From an uncultured Lachnospiraceae bacterium (GTDB lineage: Bacteria; Bacillota; Clostridia; Lachnospirales; Lachnospiraceae): DNA of 57,187 nt. The notes below the pieces were generated by a model. The model did no database searches, was not told the origin of the DNA, and saw only the letters and a program-made list of their open reading frames with translations. The stretch spans positions 1-57,187 of the forward strand of contig CAMWXE010000028.1 in assembly GCA_947178145.1 (NCBI GenBank), read 5' to 3'. A program made the translations under genes and the position numbers. This document shows, in pieces, positions 7,767-17,522 of this stretch. Positions within the stretch are counted from its first letter, which is position 1; every line of letters begins with the position of its first letter.

Positions 7767-10082
7767 TTATTTAGCCACAGCAGAAGCGATGAGTTCCATC
7801 TTCCCCTGAAGCTGTGCCTTTCCAAAACCGCCTGGCAGGATAAAGTGGTCGCCCTTCCTGATCAGCTGGCCGTTGATGAGCCCGTCCCCCTCAACAACGC
7901 TCATAATCAGGAACGGATAATCCTGCGAAACCTCCATGCTGCCATCCACATCCAGCTTCCACACCTGATAATACTTGCAGGAAATCAACCGATTCATCGT
8001 GTTCTTTGCATCTGCGGAAATATTGATGACACTCTCCTCCACGGACTTTGCAGGAACCGTGATGACATCGATGCTCTTCTCAATGTGAAGCTCACGGGGC
8101 TTGCCGTTCTGCAGGCGTCCGTAATCGTATACGCGGTACGTAATGTCGGAATTCTGCTGTGTCTCAAGAATCTCGATACCGCCCTTGATCGCATGGACTG
8201 TACCTGGGTCAATCTGGATAAAGTCCCCCTTCTTTACAGGAACTTCCCGCAGGAATTCATCCCATCTGCCATTGCCGATCATATCTTCGAGCTCTGCCCT
8301 ATCCTTTGCATTATGGCCGATGACAAGTGCCGCTCCCTCCGGCGCATCGAGGATATACCAGCACTCTGTCTTTCCAAAAGAACCATTCTCATTCTTTCCG
8401 GCATACGCGTCATCCGGGTGCACCTGTATGCTCAGATCGTCATTTGCATCTATAATCTTGATCAGGAGCGGGAATCGGTCACCAGCCACATTGCCAAAAA
8501 GCTGCGGCTCCTCTGTCCAGAGCTGGCTCAGGGTCTTTCCGGCATAAGTGCCCTCCCTGACCACGCAGTCCCCGTTCGGATGCGCGCTCACTGCCCAGCA
8601 TTCCCCGGTATTTTCTCCCGGAATCTCGTACCCCCACTTGCTGCCAAGCTTGTTTCCGCCCCATATCATCTGCTTGAATACAGGGTTCATAAACAGTATT
8701 TCCTTATTCGCATCTGCATTGTTCATACGCAATATCCCTCCATTTGTCTCCATTACCTTCTGATACCAGAATGCCGAATCCTTCGCGATGCGCTTCTGTG
8801 TCACAAAATCCACATAGACGATTCCAAAGCGCTCATTGTATCCCTTGTCCCACTCAAAATTGTCAAGAAATGTCCACAGGAAGTACCCTCTGATATCCAC
8901 ACCGTCATCCGCCGCCTTTTGCAGCTGCGACAGGTATTTGTCCAGAAAGTCAATCCGGCTGCTGTCGTGCACACACCCATCGGCAGAAATCTGGTCATGA
9001 CAGGACATGCCGTTTTCCGTGATGTAAATCGGCATCTGGTAACGCTCATATAAAAATTTCGTTCCCCAGTACAAGCACTCCGGTGTCACCGGCCAGTTTG
9101 CCGCCGTCTTTGGAAATCCTGCCGGTCTGTCGACATACTCCGGCTTTCCGTCCGCACCCATTCTGATATAATATCCATTGTATATGTTCTGCCCCATAAA
9201 GTCAATCGGCTGGTGAATCAGTTCCATATCTTCGTCCGTAATCTCTGGCAGATAGTCTTTGTATTTCGCAAGCGCCTCATCCGGGTACTTTCCCAGGAAT
9301 ACCGGATCTGCAAACCACGCCACATTCCACGTCCAGTTCTCAATCGGCTGGTCAAAGCCAAAATAAATGCTCCTGGCCGCCTCGATATCCTCCGTTTTGT
9401 CCGTATAGGGATACGCCACGCCGCATGTCGGCGCATACCCGATTTTAACAGGCTGTTTCGCGTATTTTCTGAGCTGCTTCACCGCTGTTCCATGGGCGCG
9501 GAGCGCGTTGTGCGCGATCTGGAACACCTGCGCCGTCTCCAGCTTCAGTCCCGGCGCATGGACGCCGCTCAAATGCCCTAACCCCACGAAACACTGCGGC
9601 TCATTTAATGTGATGATATACTCGGACAAATCACTGAAATTCTCTGCAACCACTTTCGCATACCCGCCAAACCATTCAACAATGTCCTCATTGAGCCAGC
9701 CGCCCCTGTCCTGCAATGCCTGCGGCAGCTCCCAGTGATACATTGTAATGTATGGTACGATATCGTTTTCTTTCATGCACTGTATCATGTCGCGGTAGAG
9801 TGCAATCGCCCTTTCGTTGACCTTCCCTGTGCCCTCCGGCAGTATGCGCGACCAGCTCAGGGAAAAGCGGTAGGCTTTCACACCCAACAGACGCATCATA
9901 GCGATATCTTCCCTGTATCGATGGATATGATCACACGCCACATCTGCATTCTGGTGATTCTGCACTCTGCCCTCTCCGGCAAACGTGTCCCATATGCACT
10001 TTCCCGCTCCGTCCTGCGCGTCCCTGCCCTCGATCTGATAGGCACTGCTCGCCACACCCCACACAAAATCGTCTCTAAACAT
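7767..10082 (-). CDS. fusion: GH1 beta-glucosidase/beta-mannosidase + mannose-6-phosphate isomerase
   Basis: One uninterrupted 771-residue frame joins two enzymes. Residues 1-450 are a complete GH1 barrel with acid/base E161 (TLNEP) and nucleophile E356 (YITENG). The NFEWDKGYNERFG aglycone loop is typical of non-phosphorylated substrates rather than 6-phospho-beta-glucosidases. Residues 460-771 are a complete short type I phosphomannose isomerase with metal ligands in IQVHPDD (Q553, H555), KTECWYI (E573) and GTVHAI (H630). The predicted roles are trimming non-reducing glucose or mannose from manno-oligosaccharides, and converting mannose-6-phosphate to fructose-6-phosphate. No signal peptide is visible, so it should be cytosolic. 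It is the last gene of the hydrolytic unit; no clear terminator follows. Confidence 0.92.
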   Translation of the reverse strand: MFRDDFVWGVASSAYQIEGRDAQDGAGKCIWDTFAGEGRVQNHQNADVACDHIHRYREDIAMMRLLGVKAYRFSLSWSRILPEGTGKVNERAIALYRDMIQCMKENDIVPYITMYHWELPQALQDRGGWLNEDIVEWFGGYAKVVAENFSDLSEYIITLNEPQCFVGLGHLSGVHAPGLKLETAQVFQIAHNALRAHGTAVKQLRKYAKQPVKIGYAPTCGVAYPYTDKTEDIEAARSIYFGFDQPIENWTWNVAWFADPVFLGKYPDEALAKYKDYLPEITDEDMELIHQPIDFMGQNIYNGYYIRMGADGKPEYVDRPAGFPKTAANWPVTPECLYWGTKFLYERYQMPIYITENGMSCHDQISADGCVHDSSRIDFLDKYLSQLQKAADDGVDIRGYFLWTFLDNFEWDKGYNERFGIVYVDFVTQKRIAKDSAFWYQKVMETNGGILRMNNADANKEILFMNPVFKQMIWGGNKLGSKWGYEIPGENTGECWAVSAHPNGDCVVREGTYAGKTLSQLWTEEPQLFGNVAGDRFPLLIKIIDANDDLSIQVHPDDAYAGKNENGSFGKTECWYILDAPEGAALVIGHNAKDRAELEDMIGNGRWDEFLREVPVKKGDFIQIDPGTVHAIKGGIEILETQQNSDITYRVYDYGRLQNGKPRELHIEKSIDVITVPAKSVEESVINISADAKNTMNRLISCKYYQVWKLDVDGSMEVSQDYPFLIMSVVEGDGLINGQLIRKGDHFILPGGFGKAQLQGKMELIASAVAK

Positions 10083-10153
10083 ATTCTTGTATCCCTTTCT
10101 TTTTCTTTCCTATCCAGAAAACCATACATTAAACCCGCTATCCTGCTTATATT

Positions 10154-11260
10154 TTACAGAAACTTTGCGATATACCCTGACAGCACTTGCGCCGCCTGCT
10201 GATGACACAGGGATCCCGGGTGCTCCCGCGAACCGACGCTTTCCGCTGTGGTATCAGGCAGCTGCAGATAGGACACGCGCCTGTCTCCTGTCTCCTCGAC
10301 ATATCCGGCTACAGCCTCGCACAGATAGAGCTGTATGTCTGTCCCCAGCATACCGTAGCACCATATGATCCGCGCATTTGGATTGCACTCCCGAAGCAGC
10401 GCTATGAAGTCCTTCACTGCCTGCTGCAGTGCGCGCATATCCTCCATGTTGTATGAACCGTCCGGATTCCTGCGCATCTTGTGGGTCTCTCCGCCCGCCT
10501 CATCCACCCACTGCGGCTGGTCGAAGGAGGCTGCATCGTTTGTCCCAAGATTAACAATCACAAAATCCGGCTGCCAGCTGGCAAAATCATGCGGCTGCTT
10601 ACCGCCAATCCGATCATTTTCAGATCCGGGCATCAAACTGCAGATCTCTTTATAATACTTTGGCAACGCTCCCCGCGTGTTGTTATCCCAAGTATTGCAT
10701 ACGCCCCATCCACTCTGGGAAAACACCCTGTACTCCGCGTCGAGCTTCTTCGCCGTCAGATATGCATAATCCCTGATGGCAGAGAAAAACATTGGAATCC
10801 AGTCCCACTCCTGCTTTGCCCCAAAAAGCCCTTCCCCGGAAGTGATACTGTCACCGATAAACTCCAGTTTCAGCTTTTTCTCCTCCACAGGCACAAATTC
10901 GCCGTCATGACGCAGCGCATGGATATGAATATACGAGTTCCCATCGTCGCTCATTGCCTGTAAATCCTTATAGAACTGTACGTTCTTGACATTCTCAGGG
11001 CTCATGCCGCGAAACAGGGGAATCCAACATCTGCCCCTGGTCAGCATCTGTCTGCCTACCCAGTCCCCGTTTACTGTATAACTAAACCACGGCTCATACA
11101 TATCATACGTAACTTCCAATTCCACCCATAGCTCTGAACCAGTCACATTGCACTCAAATCCGCTTGCTGTCCAGAAAAGTGTCAACGGCTCGCGGCTCGC
11201 TGTTGTCCGCCCGTGCACTTTTACTTCTAGTATCTCCTTAATCAATGTCTCCGTAAGCAT
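10154..11260 (-). CDS. intracellular acetyl-oligosaccharide esterase, CE2-like (jelly roll + SGNH)
   Basis: This is a predicted carbohydrate O-acetyl esterase. Residues 1-125 look like the CE2 N-terminal beta-sandwich. The SGNH hydrolase part starts with GDSITSGEG (S138), has block III GTNDA (N241) and ends with an EHPG block (H347). The residue two before the usual Asp position is Ser-Arg-Glu, in keeping with the Ser-His dyads known in CE2. There is no signal peptide, so it acts on imported oligosaccharides. A CE2 enzyme with this architecture is known from the Roseburia intestinalis mannan locus, where it works together with a CE17 enzyme. AGGAGG precedes the ATG. It lies between GH2 and GH1-ManA in the same unit. 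Confidence 0.85.
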   Translation of the reverse strand: MLTETLIKEILEVKVHGRTTASREPLTLFWTASGFECNVTGSELWVELEVTYDMYEPWFSYTVNGDWVGRQMLTRGRCWIPLFRGMSPENVKNVQFYKDLQAMSDDGNSYIHIHALRHDGEFVPVEEKKLKLEFIGDSITSGEGLFGAKQEWDWIPMFFSAIRDYAYLTAKKLDAEYRVFSQSGWGVCNTWDNNTRGALPKYYKEICSLMPGSENDRIGGKQPHDFASWQPDFVIVNLGTNDAASFDQPQWVDEAGGETHKMRRNPDGSYNMEDMRALQQAVKDFIALLRECNPNARIIWCYGMLGTDIQLYLCEAVAGYVEETGDRRVSYLQLPDTTAESVGSREHPGSLCHQQAAQVLSGYIAKFL

Positions 11261-11336
11261 TTTACTCCCTCCTGTATCTCGACGTGTTTCCCTTCCTCAC
11301 ACCCTTGTGTCCATCCGACACCCCTGGTATCGCGAC

Positions 11337-13946
11337 TCAATAGCTGTCCCTGATCGACCGAATCCGCAGTCTGCGCGAAACATCTCCGGAATCCGCGAAA
11401 TCTCCGCTAAGAATATCCTCCCTGCGCAGCGTTATCTTTTTGACTTCATGGTCTGTCAGATTGAAACAGTTCTCTGAAAAAATAACATCCGCATCCGCAA
11501 AATCAAGTTCGACGAAAGCTGCATACATGTCACTCTCCAGCATAATCTCATAGCCCTCCGCTGTCTCACCAACGGTATGCGTTATATGACACTGCGGCAA
11601 ATCCATATATTTGTATGGCAGAAGTACCACACTCTCCTTCTGCACTCTGCCATCCCCATACACAAACACCGCCTCCACAAATACCTCTTTCTTATCATAC
11701 AGCTCTCCCGCGCGTTTCTTCTCCGGCGAAACCAAAATGCGTGGCTGTCTCTGCACATACTGCGAAAAATCCATTTCCAGCGCCATTCTGCTCGCAAAAG
11801 CAGGCACTTCCAGCGCTGTTGTCTGTGACACGATTGTCGCAAAGTCAAACGTCTTTAGAGATACTGTGACGTTCACTTTTTCCTCCTGTGCACTTTCATT
11901 TGCCACATACGCTGCTGCTCCTGTGAAGTGTTCTCCTCCGTTTGGCGTGCTGCTGTCATTGTCCGGGATGCAGACCAGACTTCCCGACACTGGTCTGAAA
12001 AAATCCTGTGCCATGTAGTGCAGCGCCTTCCAGCGGCCGTAATAATCAATGCTTGACCATGACGCCACACTCCAGTTATCGTTGAGCTGCCAATAGATCG
12101 CACCCATGCAGCGTCCTCTGTTCCGTCTCCAATGTTCCACACCCGACTTGACTGCAACGCCTTGCAATACCTGCGTCACATAAAGCAGCGATTCGAAATC
12201 CTTAGGATATCTGAAATTCTCTGATATGTAATACAGCATCTTTCCATTTGCAGCGTCATTTTTCTGGTGGCACTCCATCACCTGCGAGAAAATATTTCTA
12301 TCCTCCTCGCGTGTATATGTGTACACGGTCTTGCAGGAAGGAAACGACTGGAATCCAAACTCAGAACAGAACCGGAAATAGTGGTTCTGGTAATCCGAAA
12401 ACGGCCTCTGTCCATGCCATACATTCCAATAGTGCGTATCTCCCCTGTTCTCGTCATCAGGATTGTCAAAACAGCCTCCCGAAGACGGGGATGATGGCCA
12501 GTAAAAAGTCGTGTCGTCCTCCTTGCGCAGCGCATTTGGCAGCACATACTCAAACTGTTTGATATAGTCTGCCCGCAGATAGGGCGACTGGTCCATAAAA
12601 TCCTGCCAATGGTGCCATGCTGACTCAATCTCGTTGTTGCCGCACCACAGGCCCAGGCATGCATGATGGCGCAGACGCCTCACGTTGTCAATCGTCTCCG
12701 CAACAATATTCTCCTCAAAGGCAGATGTAAGGTCGTATGTGTTGCACGCGTACATAAGATCCTGCCATACGATCAATCCATACTGGTCACACAGGTCATA
12801 AAAATCATCGGACGGATAATAGCCGCCGCCCCACACTCGGATACAGTTGTAATTTGCCCTGACAGCGCTCTTAATCAGATACTCCTGCCGCTCTCTTGTG
12901 ATGCGGCTGTAGATACAGTCCTCAGGAATATAGTTGGCACCCATCGCAAAAAAGCGGACGCCGTTTATCGTAAAAGCAAACTCCTCTCCCCATTCGTCTT
13001 TCTCCCGGCTTACCGTGAACGTGCGAAGTCCGATTTTATCCGTGCGTTTCTCCACATCGCGCCCATCCACAACAAGTGTCGTCTCCACCGTGTACAGCGG
13101 CTGTGCTCCCAGCCCATTCACCCACCACAGCTTTGGATTGTCTATGACGAACGTGCTGTCCTCGCCCCTTTGCTCCGCCATGCACACCCCTTCCGGGCTG
13201 CGCACTGACACTTTTACCCATATGTCGTCCCGCATTCTGCTGCATGAAGCAGAGAACTGTACTTTGCTGCATACCTGCAGACGCACCTTTCCGTGAGCAT
13301 GTGTCTGCTTGTACCGCACATCCGCAAGGCGCGCTGTACTGTACGCTTCAAGCCGTATTTCGCGGAAAATACCTGCGTCTGGAAGCTGCGCCCCCCAGTC
13401 CCATCCGAACATGGAGTGCGCTTTTCTGATATACTGGTTTCCGCGGATGGCACCGCTTGCGCCATAGTGAATCTCCTTGTTTTCCTCCGCCTTGTACTCC
13501 TGAATATACCGCAGTGTGGACAGGAAGCGAATCTGTATATGATTCGTCCCTTCTGTCAGAAACGCTTTCACATCAAACCGCCATGTCCGGTGCATGTTGT
13601 CCGCTTTCGCCACAAACCGATCATTGATATAGATCTCTGCCAGTGTGTCAAGTCCCATACACACAAGCTCGACACAATCCTCATCCAGAAGATTACTCTC
13701 AACGGAAAACTCCCGCTCAAACCAATAATCCTGCCAAAATAATTCCCTCAGATAAAATTCATTGTCCCTGTAGTAAGGATCCGCATATTTTTCCCCGATC
13801 GCCCCTGTATCGCACAGCGCAGAAAGCACAGAGCCTGGTATCTGCACCAGATATGCGTCTTTCCATGCAAACTGCTCCATGCATATGCTGTCATTTTGCA
13901 GCTGCGGGAACATTGTCCATGTGCCGTTTAATGTCTGTTGTACCAT
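11337..13946 (-). CDS. GH2 beta-mannosidase
   Basis: This exo-acting retaining beta-mannosidase releases mannose from the non-reducing end of manno-oligosaccharides. The 869-residue protein has the GH2 order: jelly roll, immunoglobulin-like, TIM barrel, C-terminal beta domains. Acid/base E439 lies in LWCGNNEIE and nucleophile E529 in CSEFGFQSFPS. The WPSSPSSGG stretch near 483-491 is typical of beta-mannosidases rather than beta-galactosidases. No signal peptide is seen, so it is cytosolic. GGGAGG lies 6 nt before the ATG and the gene begins 17 bp after GH36. It offers a hydrolytic alternative to the GH130 phosphorylases on the same oligosaccharides. Confidence 0.93.
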   Translation of the reverse strand: MVQQTLNGTWTMFPQLQNDSICMEQFAWKDAYLVQIPGSVLSALCDTGAIGEKYADPYYRDNEFYLRELFWQDYWFEREFSVESNLLDEDCVELVCMGLDTLAEIYINDRFVAKADNMHRTWRFDVKAFLTEGTNHIQIRFLSTLRYIQEYKAEENKEIHYGASGAIRGNQYIRKAHSMFGWDWGAQLPDAGIFREIRLEAYSTARLADVRYKQTHAHGKVRLQVCSKVQFSASCSRMRDDIWVKVSVRSPEGVCMAEQRGEDSTFVIDNPKLWWVNGLGAQPLYTVETTLVVDGRDVEKRTDKIGLRTFTVSREKDEWGEEFAFTINGVRFFAMGANYIPEDCIYSRITRERQEYLIKSAVRANYNCIRVWGGGYYPSDDFYDLCDQYGLIVWQDLMYACNTYDLTSAFEENIVAETIDNVRRLRHHACLGLWCGNNEIESAWHHWQDFMDQSPYLRADYIKQFEYVLPNALRKEDDTTFYWPSSPSSGGCFDNPDDENRGDTHYWNVWHGQRPFSDYQNHYFRFCSEFGFQSFPSCKTVYTYTREEDRNIFSQVMECHQKNDAANGKMLYYISENFRYPKDFESLLYVTQVLQGVAVKSGVEHWRRNRGRCMGAIYWQLNDNWSVASWSSIDYYGRWKALHYMAQDFFRPVSGSLVCIPDNDSSTPNGGEHFTGAAAYVANESAQEEKVNVTVSLKTFDFATIVSQTTALEVPAFASRMALEMDFSQYVQRQPRILVSPEKKRAGELYDKKEVFVEAVFVYGDGRVQKESVVLLPYKYMDLPQCHITHTVGETAEGYEIMLESDMYAAFVELDFADADVIFSENCFNLTDHEVKKITLRREDILSGDFADSGDVSRRLRIRSIRDSY

Positions 13947-13963
13947 CCTAATCCTCCCAAACC

Positions 13964-16174
13964 TTAATCCTGCACTGCCCTGAGGTCAATCAGCCTTGCC
14001 TTGAAATCCCCCTTCCAATACGGTATGAGAAGTCCTGCCTTCATCAGCGTATCCCCGCTGTATACCTTTGGTTCTATCCCCTCATCATTCACAAACACTA
14101 CATTGTAATGCTTATTCTCATCCAGTCCTTTGAGGAGAATGCGCATGGACTTAAAGTTAACCCTGTTCAAAACCTGTACAAAGGTAACAAGTGCCTCATC
14201 GCGCTCTGCGTCCACGACCTGCCAGCAGTCATATCGATGATTCTGCGCATAGGAGGCAATGCGGTAATAGTCACCTTCCCTGACCAGGTCATTGTACTTG
14301 TGATACATCGCCACCTGATCCGGTATCATCTCCCGATCCTCCTGCGGAATCTTTGTCACATCCAGCTCATATCCAAACGTTCCTGCCAAAGCCACGATTC
14401 CCCTTGTCTCAAACGGCGTCACACGCCCCAGTGCATGATTCGGGCAATCCGACACATGCGCTCCCATCGTCGAAAGCGGATAAATCAGCGCTGTCCCCTC
14501 CTGTATCGCCAGACGCTCAATGGCATCCGTGTCATCAGAACACCAGATCTGCGGGCTGTAGTACAGCATACCCGGATCAAAGCGTGCCCCGCCTCCAGAA
14601 CAATTCTCCAGCAGCAGATGGGGAAACTCCTTTGTGAGCCGGTCCTGCATCTGATACACTGCAAGCACATAGCGGTGGTAGATTTCTCCCTGACGATCGG
14701 CCGGAAGCCCGCAGCTTCCAATATCGCTGAGCTGTCGGTTCATATCCCACTTCACATACTCAATATTGGCACTCCGAAGCACGGCTGCCACCTGCCCATA
14801 GATGGCATCCACAATCTCCTGCCGCGACAAATCAAGCACAAACTGCTGCCTTGACTCCGTTCCCGGCCGGCCTGGAATCGCAAGAGCCCAGTCGGGATGC
14901 GCCCTGTACAAGTCTGAATCCGGCGAAATCATCTCCGGCTCAAACCAGATACCAAATTTAAGCCCCAGTTTGTTAACTTCGTCCACAAGATATTTCAAAC
15001 CGCCCTTGAGCTTATCCTCATTGACTGTCCAGTCACCCAATGCACAGTCATCAAAATTTCTTTTGCCAAACCAGCCGTCATCCATGACAAGCATCTCAAT
15101 GCCAAGCTTTGACGCCTCCTTTGCAATGGACAGAAGCTTCTCTGTATCGAACGCAAAATACGTTGCCTCCCAGTTGTTGATCAAAATCGGTCTCTTTTTG
15201 TTCCTGTACTCGCCGCGTATCAGGTGTTTTCTGTACAATCTGTGGAATATCCCTGTCATGGCATCAAATCCTTTGTCCGTGTAGACCATGACGACCTCCG
15301 GCGCCTGAAAGCTCTCACCGCTCTCCAGTTTCCAGCAAAAATTCTCGGGATGGATTCCCATCGTCATACGGACGCTGTCAAACTGCGACACCTCCGCCTG
15401 AGCGCGGAAATTTCCAGAATACACAAAGTTCATGGCATAAATCTCGCCATTTTCCTGTGTCGTGTTCTTATCCACCAACGCCAGAAACGGGTGGTCCTGG
15501 TGACTGGATTCGCCTCGGAACGAACTGACATTCTGTATTCCATATCCAATCGGCTTTCTCTGAATATGACGCTCTCTTGCCCAGCTTCCATGGAGCGATA
15601 CCATATCAAAATCTCTGTTATCCATATCAATACAGGCAGAATATACCTTCGTAAGGAAAAGAGCGTCACTTCCTGTGTTGATCACTTTCACACTCCTGGT
15701 AATCACATCGGTGTCATGAAATACCGTATACAAAAGCTCCACCTGCATCCCTGCATAGTTGTCTTCACATACCAGTTTCAATGTCGTGCACGCTTCCTCT
15801 GTGCCAAAAGTTGCCGGAAGTCCTTCAAGCGCCGGCTTCCCTTTTATTATTTCATGGGATCTGTAAGAAAGCAGACAGCCTACATGTCCCGCTGCAGTTC
15901 TGACACCAAGACATCCCTCTCTGTAATCCCCCAAACCATTTGCGGGATATTCAAACGGGAAGCAGTCATAGAACGAGCAGCGCTCTCTGTTATTTTTACT
16001 TGGAACAAACGGTGGTTCCTCTGTCCTCATCAGGCAGGATGCGTCCGCTTCCCTCAGTCTCCTGCCATAATAGATATGCCCGACAAAATTTTCCTCATCC
16101 ACAATCCCAATCATGTAGGTGGTATTGGGGGTATCCAGCTTGAATACCCGCTCTCTTTCATTATAGATAATCAT
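13964..16174 (-). CDS. GH36 alpha-galactosidase
   Basis: This retaining alpha-galactosidase removes alpha-1,6-galactose side chains from galactomanno-oligosaccharides. Read from an upstream in-frame ATG at 16207 it has nucleophile D488 in VKWDMNR, acid/base D558 in CSDDTDAIER, and the CSGGGARFD motif of the tetrameric bacterial GH36 group. The ATG at 16174 (starting MIIYNERERVF) has AAGGGAG 7 nt upstream, while the ATG at 16207 has no ribosome site. The shorter start gives 736 residues, normal for the family. It is the first gene of the hydrolytic unit, downstream of its own promoter and of the terminator that closes the GH130_2 unit. It has no signal peptide. Confidence 0.93.
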   Translation of the reverse strand: MIIYNERERVFKLDTPNTTYMIGIVDEENFVGHIYYGRRLREADASCLMRTEEPPFVPSKNNRERCSFYDCFPFEYPANGLGDYREGCLGVRTAAGHVGCLLSYRSHEIIKGKPALEGLPATFGTEEACTTLKLVCEDNYAGMQVELLYTVFHDTDVITRSVKVINTGSDALFLTKVYSACIDMDNRDFDMVSLHGSWARERHIQRKPIGYGIQNVSSFRGESSHQDHPFLALVDKNTTQENGEIYAMNFVYSGNFRAQAEVSQFDSVRMTMGIHPENFCWKLESGESFQAPEVVMVYTDKGFDAMTGIFHRLYRKHLIRGEYRNKKRPILINNWEATYFAFDTEKLLSIAKEASKLGIEMLVMDDGWFGKRNFDDCALGDWTVNEDKLKGGLKYLVDEVNKLGLKFGIWFEPEMISPDSDLYRAHPDWALAIPGRPGTESRQQFVLDLSRQEIVDAIYGQVAAVLRSANIEYVKWDMNRQLSDIGSCGLPADRQGEIYHRYVLAVYQMQDRLTKEFPHLLLENCSGGGARFDPGMLYYSPQIWCSDDTDAIERLAIQEGTALIYPLSTMGAHVSDCPNHALGRVTPFETRGIVALAGTFGYELDVTKIPQEDREMIPDQVAMYHKYNDLVREGDYYRIASYAQNHRYDCWQVVDAERDEALVTFVQVLNRVNFKSMRILLKGLDENKHYNVVFVNDEGIEPKVYSGDTLMKAGLLIPYWKGDFKARLIDLRAVQD

Positions 16175-16244
16175 TATCATTCTCCCTTCCAAACACACTT
16201 TATCCATTATTTTATTTCATACATCCCATCGTGTGTCTTACATT

Positions 16245-16273
16245 ACCATATCATCAATTTTTAAAGGAATCAA
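16245..16273 (-). promoter_or_regulatory. GH36-unit promoter
   Basis: On the minus strand TTGATT (16268-16273), a 17-bp spacer and TATGGT (16245-16250) lie 70 bp before the GH36 start. The -35 and spacer overlap two copies of an ATCAATTTTTAA-type sequence, which suggests a regulator covers the promoter. Confidence 0.6.
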
Positions 16274-16282
16274 TTTTTAATG
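16253..16282. promoter_or_regulatory. tandem operator-like direct repeats over the GH36 promoter
   Basis: ATCAATTTTTAAAG at 16253-16266 is followed after 2 bp by the near copy ATCAATTTTTAATG at 16269-16282. The first 14-mer recurs exactly at 27117-27130, over the promoter of the locus LacI-family regulator. The AT-rich composition and the TTGATT -35 contribute to the match, so regulator binding is inference. Confidence 0.4.
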
Positions 16283-16409
16283 TGTTTTTCATTTTATCTT
16301 TTACTTATTGCACATAATTATTTCAAATTTTTGGTCACATATTTCCTTATCTGCGTGTCTCAGAAAGGATTGCACCATGCATTGATATTCTTTATTTTTC
16401 CAAAAAGAG

Positions 16410-16439
16410 AGGAGATTTTACCCGAAGATAAAATCTCCT
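16410..16439 (-). terminator. terminator after GH130_2
   Basis: A perfect 11-bp inverted repeat (16410-16420 with 16429-16439, 8-nt loop) lies 30 bp past the GH130_2 stop. On the minus strand it is followed by CTCTTTTTGG. It separates the phosphorolysis unit from the GH36 unit. The rest of the 295-bp gap holds the GH36 promoter and repeats. Confidence 0.7.
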
Positions 16440-16469
16440 TTTCCGTAAGCATTTACCATGATAATGGAA

Positions 16470-17504
16470 TTATCTCACACCAATCTCTGTATCTGATGTC
16501 GTTACCTTGCTATTGTTCCTGATATAATCGACAATCTCGTCAATCTCTGTGAATGCGAGGCCTACATAACTGTCTGCCGCACCGTAATAGATTGCAATTC
16601 TGCCTGTCTCTGAATCATGAATGGTCGCGCATGGGAAGCATACATTCGGCACAAAGCCTCTCTCCTCATACCACTCTTCTGGCGTCAGCAGGAAATTCTC
16701 GCAGCGATATTTTACAATAGACGGATTGTCAATATCAAGGATCGCCCCACCAATCGAGTAAACATATCCATTACAGGTGCCTGTCACACCGTGATAGAAC
16801 AGCAGCCAGCCCTCGCTTGTCTCAATTGGAGCTGCGCCGCCGCCAATCTTGAGGGACTCCCACCACTCACTGCCTTTACCCATGACATGTCTGTGCTTTC
16901 CCCAGTAAACCAGATCCGGACTCTCGCTCACAAACACATCGCCAAACGGAGTGTGACCAGAGTCGGAAGGACGGCTCAGCAGCATAAAATTGCCGTTGAT
17001 TTTTCTCGGGAAAAGCACTGCATTCCTGTTGAACGGAAGGAACGGATTTTCAATGCGTGTGAATGTCTTGAAATCAGTCGTCTTTGCCATGCCAATCGCT
17101 GCGCCATAGAAATCCTGACACCAGATAATATAGTAGGTGTCCTCTACCTTCACGAGGCGGGGATCGTATGCGTACACCGGCATAAATGGCTTGCCATCCG
17201 CATCCACAAACGCTATCTTATTGGAATCGAAATCCCAGTGAATCGCATCCTGGCTGCGTCCAAGATAGATGTATGGAATCCCGTTTGTCTGCTCGCCGCG
17301 GAACACACCGATAAACGCACCCTCGTACGGGATGACTGCACTGTTAAAAATTCTCGCCACGCCCTTTATGGGATTTCTTCCGATAATCGGATTCTCATTG
17401 TATCTCCAGATGGGAGCATCAGCCACACCTGTTGTCTTTCCGTCTGCTCTGTCCTGCCAGGGCATGTTGGGAACAGCCGGGCTCATCATTTTTACTTTGC
17501 TCAT
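16470..17504 (-). CDS. GH130_2-type beta-1,4-mannooligosaccharide phosphorylase
   Basis: This inverting phosphorylase releases mannose-1-phosphate from the non-reducing end of beta-1,4-manno-oligosaccharides. The 344-residue five-bladed propeller has the family start (PNMPWQDR, then WRYNENPIIGRNP) and the catalytic Asp in VYAYDPRLV (D114). Its phosphate-binding basic residues lie in PFNRNAVLFPRK and SRPSDSGHTPFGD (R160, K168, R178, H184). Length and motifs fit the Tm1225/RaMP2-like group better than the longer mannosylglucose phosphorylases. AAGGAGG precedes the ATG. It is the last gene of the unit and ends at a terminator. It is cytosolic, as no signal peptide is present. Confidence 0.9.
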   Translation of the reverse strand: MSKVKMMSPAVPNMPWQDRADGKTTGVADAPIWRYNENPIIGRNPIKGVARIFNSAVIPYEGAFIGVFRGEQTNGIPYIYLGRSQDAIHWDFDSNKIAFVDADGKPFMPVYAYDPRLVKVEDTYYIIWCQDFYGAAIGMAKTTDFKTFTRIENPFLPFNRNAVLFPRKINGNFMLLSRPSDSGHTPFGDVFVSESPDLVYWGKHRHVMGKGSEWWESLKIGGGAAPIETSEGWLLFYHGVTGTCNGYVYSIGGAILDIDNPSIVKYRCENFLLTPEEWYEERGFVPNVCFPCATIHDSETGRIAIYYGAADSYVGLAFTEIDEIVDYIRNNSKVTTSDTEIGVR

Positions 17505-17522
17505 ATTAAAAATCCTCCTTGT

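Noticed and set aside
8700..8760. Possible frameshift or artefactual joining of GH1 and ManA
   Set aside because: The frame is continuous and both domains begin and end at their expected family limits, so a genuine fusion is simpler; raw reads would settle it.
7845..9053. 402-codon plus-strand frame opposite the GH1-ManA gene
   Set aside because: Antisense to conserved catalytic regions, no Shine-Dalgarno sequence, and composition typical of a reversed coding frame.
7767..10082. GH1 part as a 6-phospho-beta-glucosidase of a PTS system
   Set aside because: The loop NFEWDKGYNERFG lacks the Ser/Lys/Tyr phosphate-binding pattern, and the locus uses an ABC importer.
15224..16264. 346-codon plus-strand frame opposite GH36
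   Set aside because: Antisense shadow; it extends into the GH36 promoter region and has no domain features.
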